Of a DNA stretch of 64,000 nucleotides, positions 62,126 through 64,000 are shown piece after piece. Position 1 is the stretch's first letter; every line of letters begins with the position of its first letter. Origin of the DNA: Vulcanimicrobiota bacterium (GTDB lineage: Bacteria; Vulcanimicrobiota; Xenobia; Xenobiales; JADMJV01); NCBI GenBank assembly GCA_019637395.1, contig JAHBVR010000006.1, positions 186,001 to 250,000 of the forward strand, written 5' to 3'. The translations under genes and the position numbers were made by a program. The notes beneath the pieces are model-generated. The model was not told where the DNA came from, did not search any database, and saw nothing but the letters and a program-made list of their open reading frames with translations.

Positions 62126-62786
62126 CCTAGGTTTTTTGCGCGCGGCCATCTTTGCCCAGCTAGAACGGCGTACGGAACCCCTCGCGCTGGAGGATGATCA
62201 TCCCCTGCGGCCAGCGCTGGAATGGCTGGGAGTTCCCCTGTGCGGGGGCACATCCGCTTTAAGCGGCCCGGCCCTGGGCCTGCAGGCCGACGAAGTCAGA
62301 GCAGCCGGCATTCTGCCCGAAGTGGTCTACAGCTGTCTGGTACAGACCTGGTGGCATCCCGGCCAGAGCGACTATGTGGCGCGCACCCGCTCGGAAATCT
62401 ATGCCTGCTTCGATGCCTCCCAACTGGAACTGCCGGGCTGGAACTTGACCAGAGAAGCCCTGGAGCAGGTCAACGCATACCGACTCCAAGAACTCACGCC
62501 TCACGAGCTACTCGAGTCCTCGCGTGAGTTCTGGCAGGGTGAGTGCTCCGAGCCTGAGCGTATGGAAGGGTGGCTGCTGCTCCATCTGGACCGACTGCAA
62601 CGCCTGCAGGACGTGGCCGACTGCCTGTTTCCCTTTCACTACGCGGGAGATCCGCGCCTAGCCTTGAGTGACGAAGAGGCCCGCCAATGGCTGCGCATAC
62701 CCGAGGAAGTGGCTTTCAGCGACGCCACCCAGATTCTTGGCCCGGAGCGAGTGGCCCGTTTGTTGGGCGAAAGGAGAAGTGCATGA
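62109..62786 (+). CDS. Unknown 225-residue protein
   Basis: Starts inside the DUF503 gene and ends in an ATGA overlap with the next gene. Mostly helical and acidic; tryptophan-rich motifs such as T-W-W-H-P-G-Q and L-E-L-P-G-W-N-L. No membrane segment, signal peptide or catalytic motif recognised. Its coupling to a secreted protein gene suggests a common function, but I cannot name a family. Confidence 0.7.
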   Translation: MSTPGDLGFLRAAIFAQLERRTEPLALEDDHPLRPALEWLGVPLCGGTSALSGPALGLQADEVRAAGILPEVVYSCLVQTWWHPGQSDYVARTRSEIYACFDASQLELPGWNLTREALEQVNAYRLQELTPHELLESSREFWQGECSEPERMEGWLLLHLDRLQRLQDVADCLFPFHYAGDPRLALSDEEARQWLRIPEEVAFSDATQILGPERVARLLGERRSA

Positions 62787-63358
62787 GACTCTGGTTGATA
62801 AGCCTCACGTTGCTGTTCTTGAGCGGCTTGGCGGCGGCTCAGGAAGCCACTCCCGCACCGGTCTTTTCCGGAAAAACCCAGGTTTATGAGGACACCACCA
62901 CCGGTTTCCGCCTGGAGGTGCCGGTCGAATTCCAGTTGACCGGACGGGGTGCCAACACTACCTGGGAAGGTCCCAAGGTCGAGGACTTCGCCACCAGTCT
63001 TTTTGTCAATGTAACCCCGATGCCTGGCGTTCATCCTCAAGCCATCTATGACGGTGTGGTGCGCTCCAAAAAGAACGACAAAAGTGCCAGCGACGTCCGC
63101 CAGATTAAGATGCCCGGCAAACTCAAGGGCAAGCCGATCTTCGCCTTCCGTTTCATGGAATCACCCAAAATGCCGGGCAGCAACGATGACAAAGGACCTC
63201 AAGATCACCATCGCTGGTTCCTCTACGTCTATGGCAACGATTCGTCCTACGAGTTATGCATGGCCGGCAGTTACAAAGCCCTGGGCCAGGGCAGAGAATT
63301 GCCCGAAGTTTACCTGAAAATTCTCAAATCGTTCCAACTCATCCCCATCAAGGGGTGA
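62783..63358 (+). CDS. Secreted protein of unknown function
   Basis: 191 residues from the ATG at 62783, with AAAGGAG at good distance; earlier in-frame starts lie in the preceding gene. Residues 1-20 are a clear signal peptide (L-T-L-L-F-L-S-G-L-A-A-A-Q, cut after Ala). The mature part is strand-rich: Y-E-D-T-T-T-G-F-R-L-E-V-P, F-V-N-V-T-P-M-P and W-F-L-Y-V-Y-G, resembling PsbP/MOG1-like or DUF1795-type small folds, but this is only an impression. Confidence 0.78.
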   Translation: MRLWLISLTLLFLSGLAAAQEATPAPVFSGKTQVYEDTTTGFRLEVPVEFQLTGRGANTTWEGPKVEDFATSLFVNVTPMPGVHPQAIYDGVVRSKKNDKSASDVRQIKMPGKLKGKPIFAFRFMESPKMPGSNDDKGPQDHHRWFLYVYGNDSSYELCMAGSYKALGQGRELPEVYLKILKSFQLIPIKG

Positions 63359-63393
63359 AACTTTTCGAGGTTGTTCTTGGTTTGTTCGCCGGT

Positions 63394-64000
63394 ATGCAAC
63401 GAACCGTCTCTGTTTTTTGGGAGTCCTCCCAACCACCCACCCTTTTTTGGCGCCTTTCCGACCAACGAGAGTTTCAGCCGCTGAGCGTGGGGCGCTCCAG
63501 CGACGGCTGGTACCACTACGACCTGGAGGCCCAGGAAGACCAGCTCATCGCCTGCTATATCAGCGGCGGCACAAACCGATTTCCCGAAGTTGGCCACTGC
63601 AAGTTCCGTACGCGACACGCCTTCGTCAGCAACGGTGAAGTGTTCCACTATATGCCCGCTCTCGAAGTGGAAGGGCCGGCCCGCGACTACGCGGCCGGCG
63701 CGCCCCTGGAAATCCATTCGGAAATCCTCAAAGAAAAGCGCAAGGTGCGCGTCTACCTGCCGCGCGGCTACCGTCAACACACCGAGCGCCGCTATCCGGT
63801 GCTGTATGTCCAGGACGGGCAAAATATCTTCGAGCGCGGGGCCTACGGGAGCTGGCAGGCCCACCTCAAACTCGATCGTCTGATCGCCCGCGGCGAGATC
63901 GAAGAGGTCATCGTGGTGGCCGTGGACCACGGCCTGGGACGCTTCCAGGACTACGTGCCTCCCGAGGACGGCGGCAAAGCTCACCGTTACGCCGCTTTTC
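63394..64000 (+). CDS. Esterase (COG2819-like alpha/beta hydrolase), 3' end outside window
   Basis: First 202 codons of a gene that runs off the window. The N-terminal 110 residues are strand-rich, like the carbohydrate-binding-type domain found ahead of enterochelin esterases; then S-E-I-L-K-E-K-R-K-V-R-V-Y-L-P-R-G-Y and R-Y-P-V-L-Y-V-Q-D-G-Q-N-I-F, typical of the putative-esterase family (Fes/IroE relatives). The nucleophile serine lies beyond the window. The ATG at 63394 is the first good start, though without a strong ribosome site. Confidence 0.82.
   Translation, partial: MQRTVSVFWESSQPPTLFWRLSDQREFQPLSVGRSSDGWYHYDLEAQEDQLIACYISGGTNRFPEVGHCKFRTRHAFVSNGEVFHYMPALEVEGPARDYAAGAPLEIHSEILKEKRKVRVYLPRGYRQHTERRYPVLYVQDGQNIFERGAYGSWQAHLKLDRLIARGEIEEVIVVAVDHGLGRFQDYVPPEDGGKAHRYAAF

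Overview
The window is GC-rich, gene-dense bacterial chromosome with many ATGA/TAATG/GTGA start-stop overlaps and frequent TTG and GTG starts. I see no rRNA, tRNA, CRISPR array or insertion sequence. A 2000-residue AsmA/TamB-type envelope protein, MurA, a Lon-like PDZ protease and an undecaprenyl-phosphate sugar transferase point to a diderm (Gram-negative-type) bacterium. The order wecA-wecB-atp operon-murA-mreB-like-tamB-like, together with the accessory genes, suggests a poorly sampled phylum (Eremiobacterota or Armatimonadota would fit), but this is a guess that the sequence alone cannot settle.

Layout. 1-1601: end of a class III aminotransferase and both subunits of a 3-oxoacid CoA-transferase. 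1633-3178: two decayed genes (a DUF4143 ATPase with one frameshift and a YdeI/OmpD-type remnant). 3227-9644 (minus): a tightly overlapping six-gene unit encoding a PqqD-like protein, an ATP-grasp ligase, a PLP decarboxylase, a urea-transporter/M23-peptidase fusion, a histidine kinase and a response regulator. 9692-13079 (minus): a PlsC-type acyltransferase interrupted by a glycine/alanine-rich segment, then a beta-lactamase-fold hydrolase, a two-domain PilZ protein and a DUF6941-like protein. 13141-23819: a glycosyltransferase and what looks like a RiPP (ribosomally made, modified peptide) locus. It holds a protein with ten 18-residue repeats, a radical SAM/SPASM enzyme, a cupin, two asparagine-synthetase-like enzymes, an Fe/2-oxoglutarate dioxygenase, a small unknown protein and a beta-helix protein. 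23920-29927: an accessory, defence-flavoured stretch with AraC and Uma2 remnants, an orphan BrxD-BrxHI ATPase/helicase pair and an Rpn-family nuclease. 29993-35987: a C39-like cysteine-protease candidate, then an overlapping run of a nucleotidyltransferase-acetyltransferase fusion, a Lon-like PDZ protease, a TylF-type methyltransferase and a glycosyltransferase. 35956-38618: guaB-ispF-metallo-hydrolase. 38752-43308: GHL10 glycoside hydrolase, NUDIX, GNAT, an antitoxin remnant, a Ser/Thr kinase and a degenerate GGDEF protein. 43420-53077: wecA, wecB and a complete F-type ATP synthase operon with two b-type subunits. 53084-64000: murA, MreB-like protein, TamB-like protein, DUF503 protein, two unknowns and the start of an esterase.

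The strongest candidate for an undescribed system is the repeat-protein/radical SAM locus at about 14.5-22 kb. The repeat protein lies 3 bases upstream of the maturase gene on the same strand and carries ten near-identical copies of a Q-P-[ML]-Y-G-V-V-[IV]-D-P unit joined by Arg/Lys-Pro linkers, which is what a multi-core peptide precursor should look like. Second is the PqqD/ATP-grasp/decarboxylase/urea-transporter-M23 operon with its own two-component system, a plausible small-molecule or peptide pathway of unknown product. Products and substrates of both are inference.
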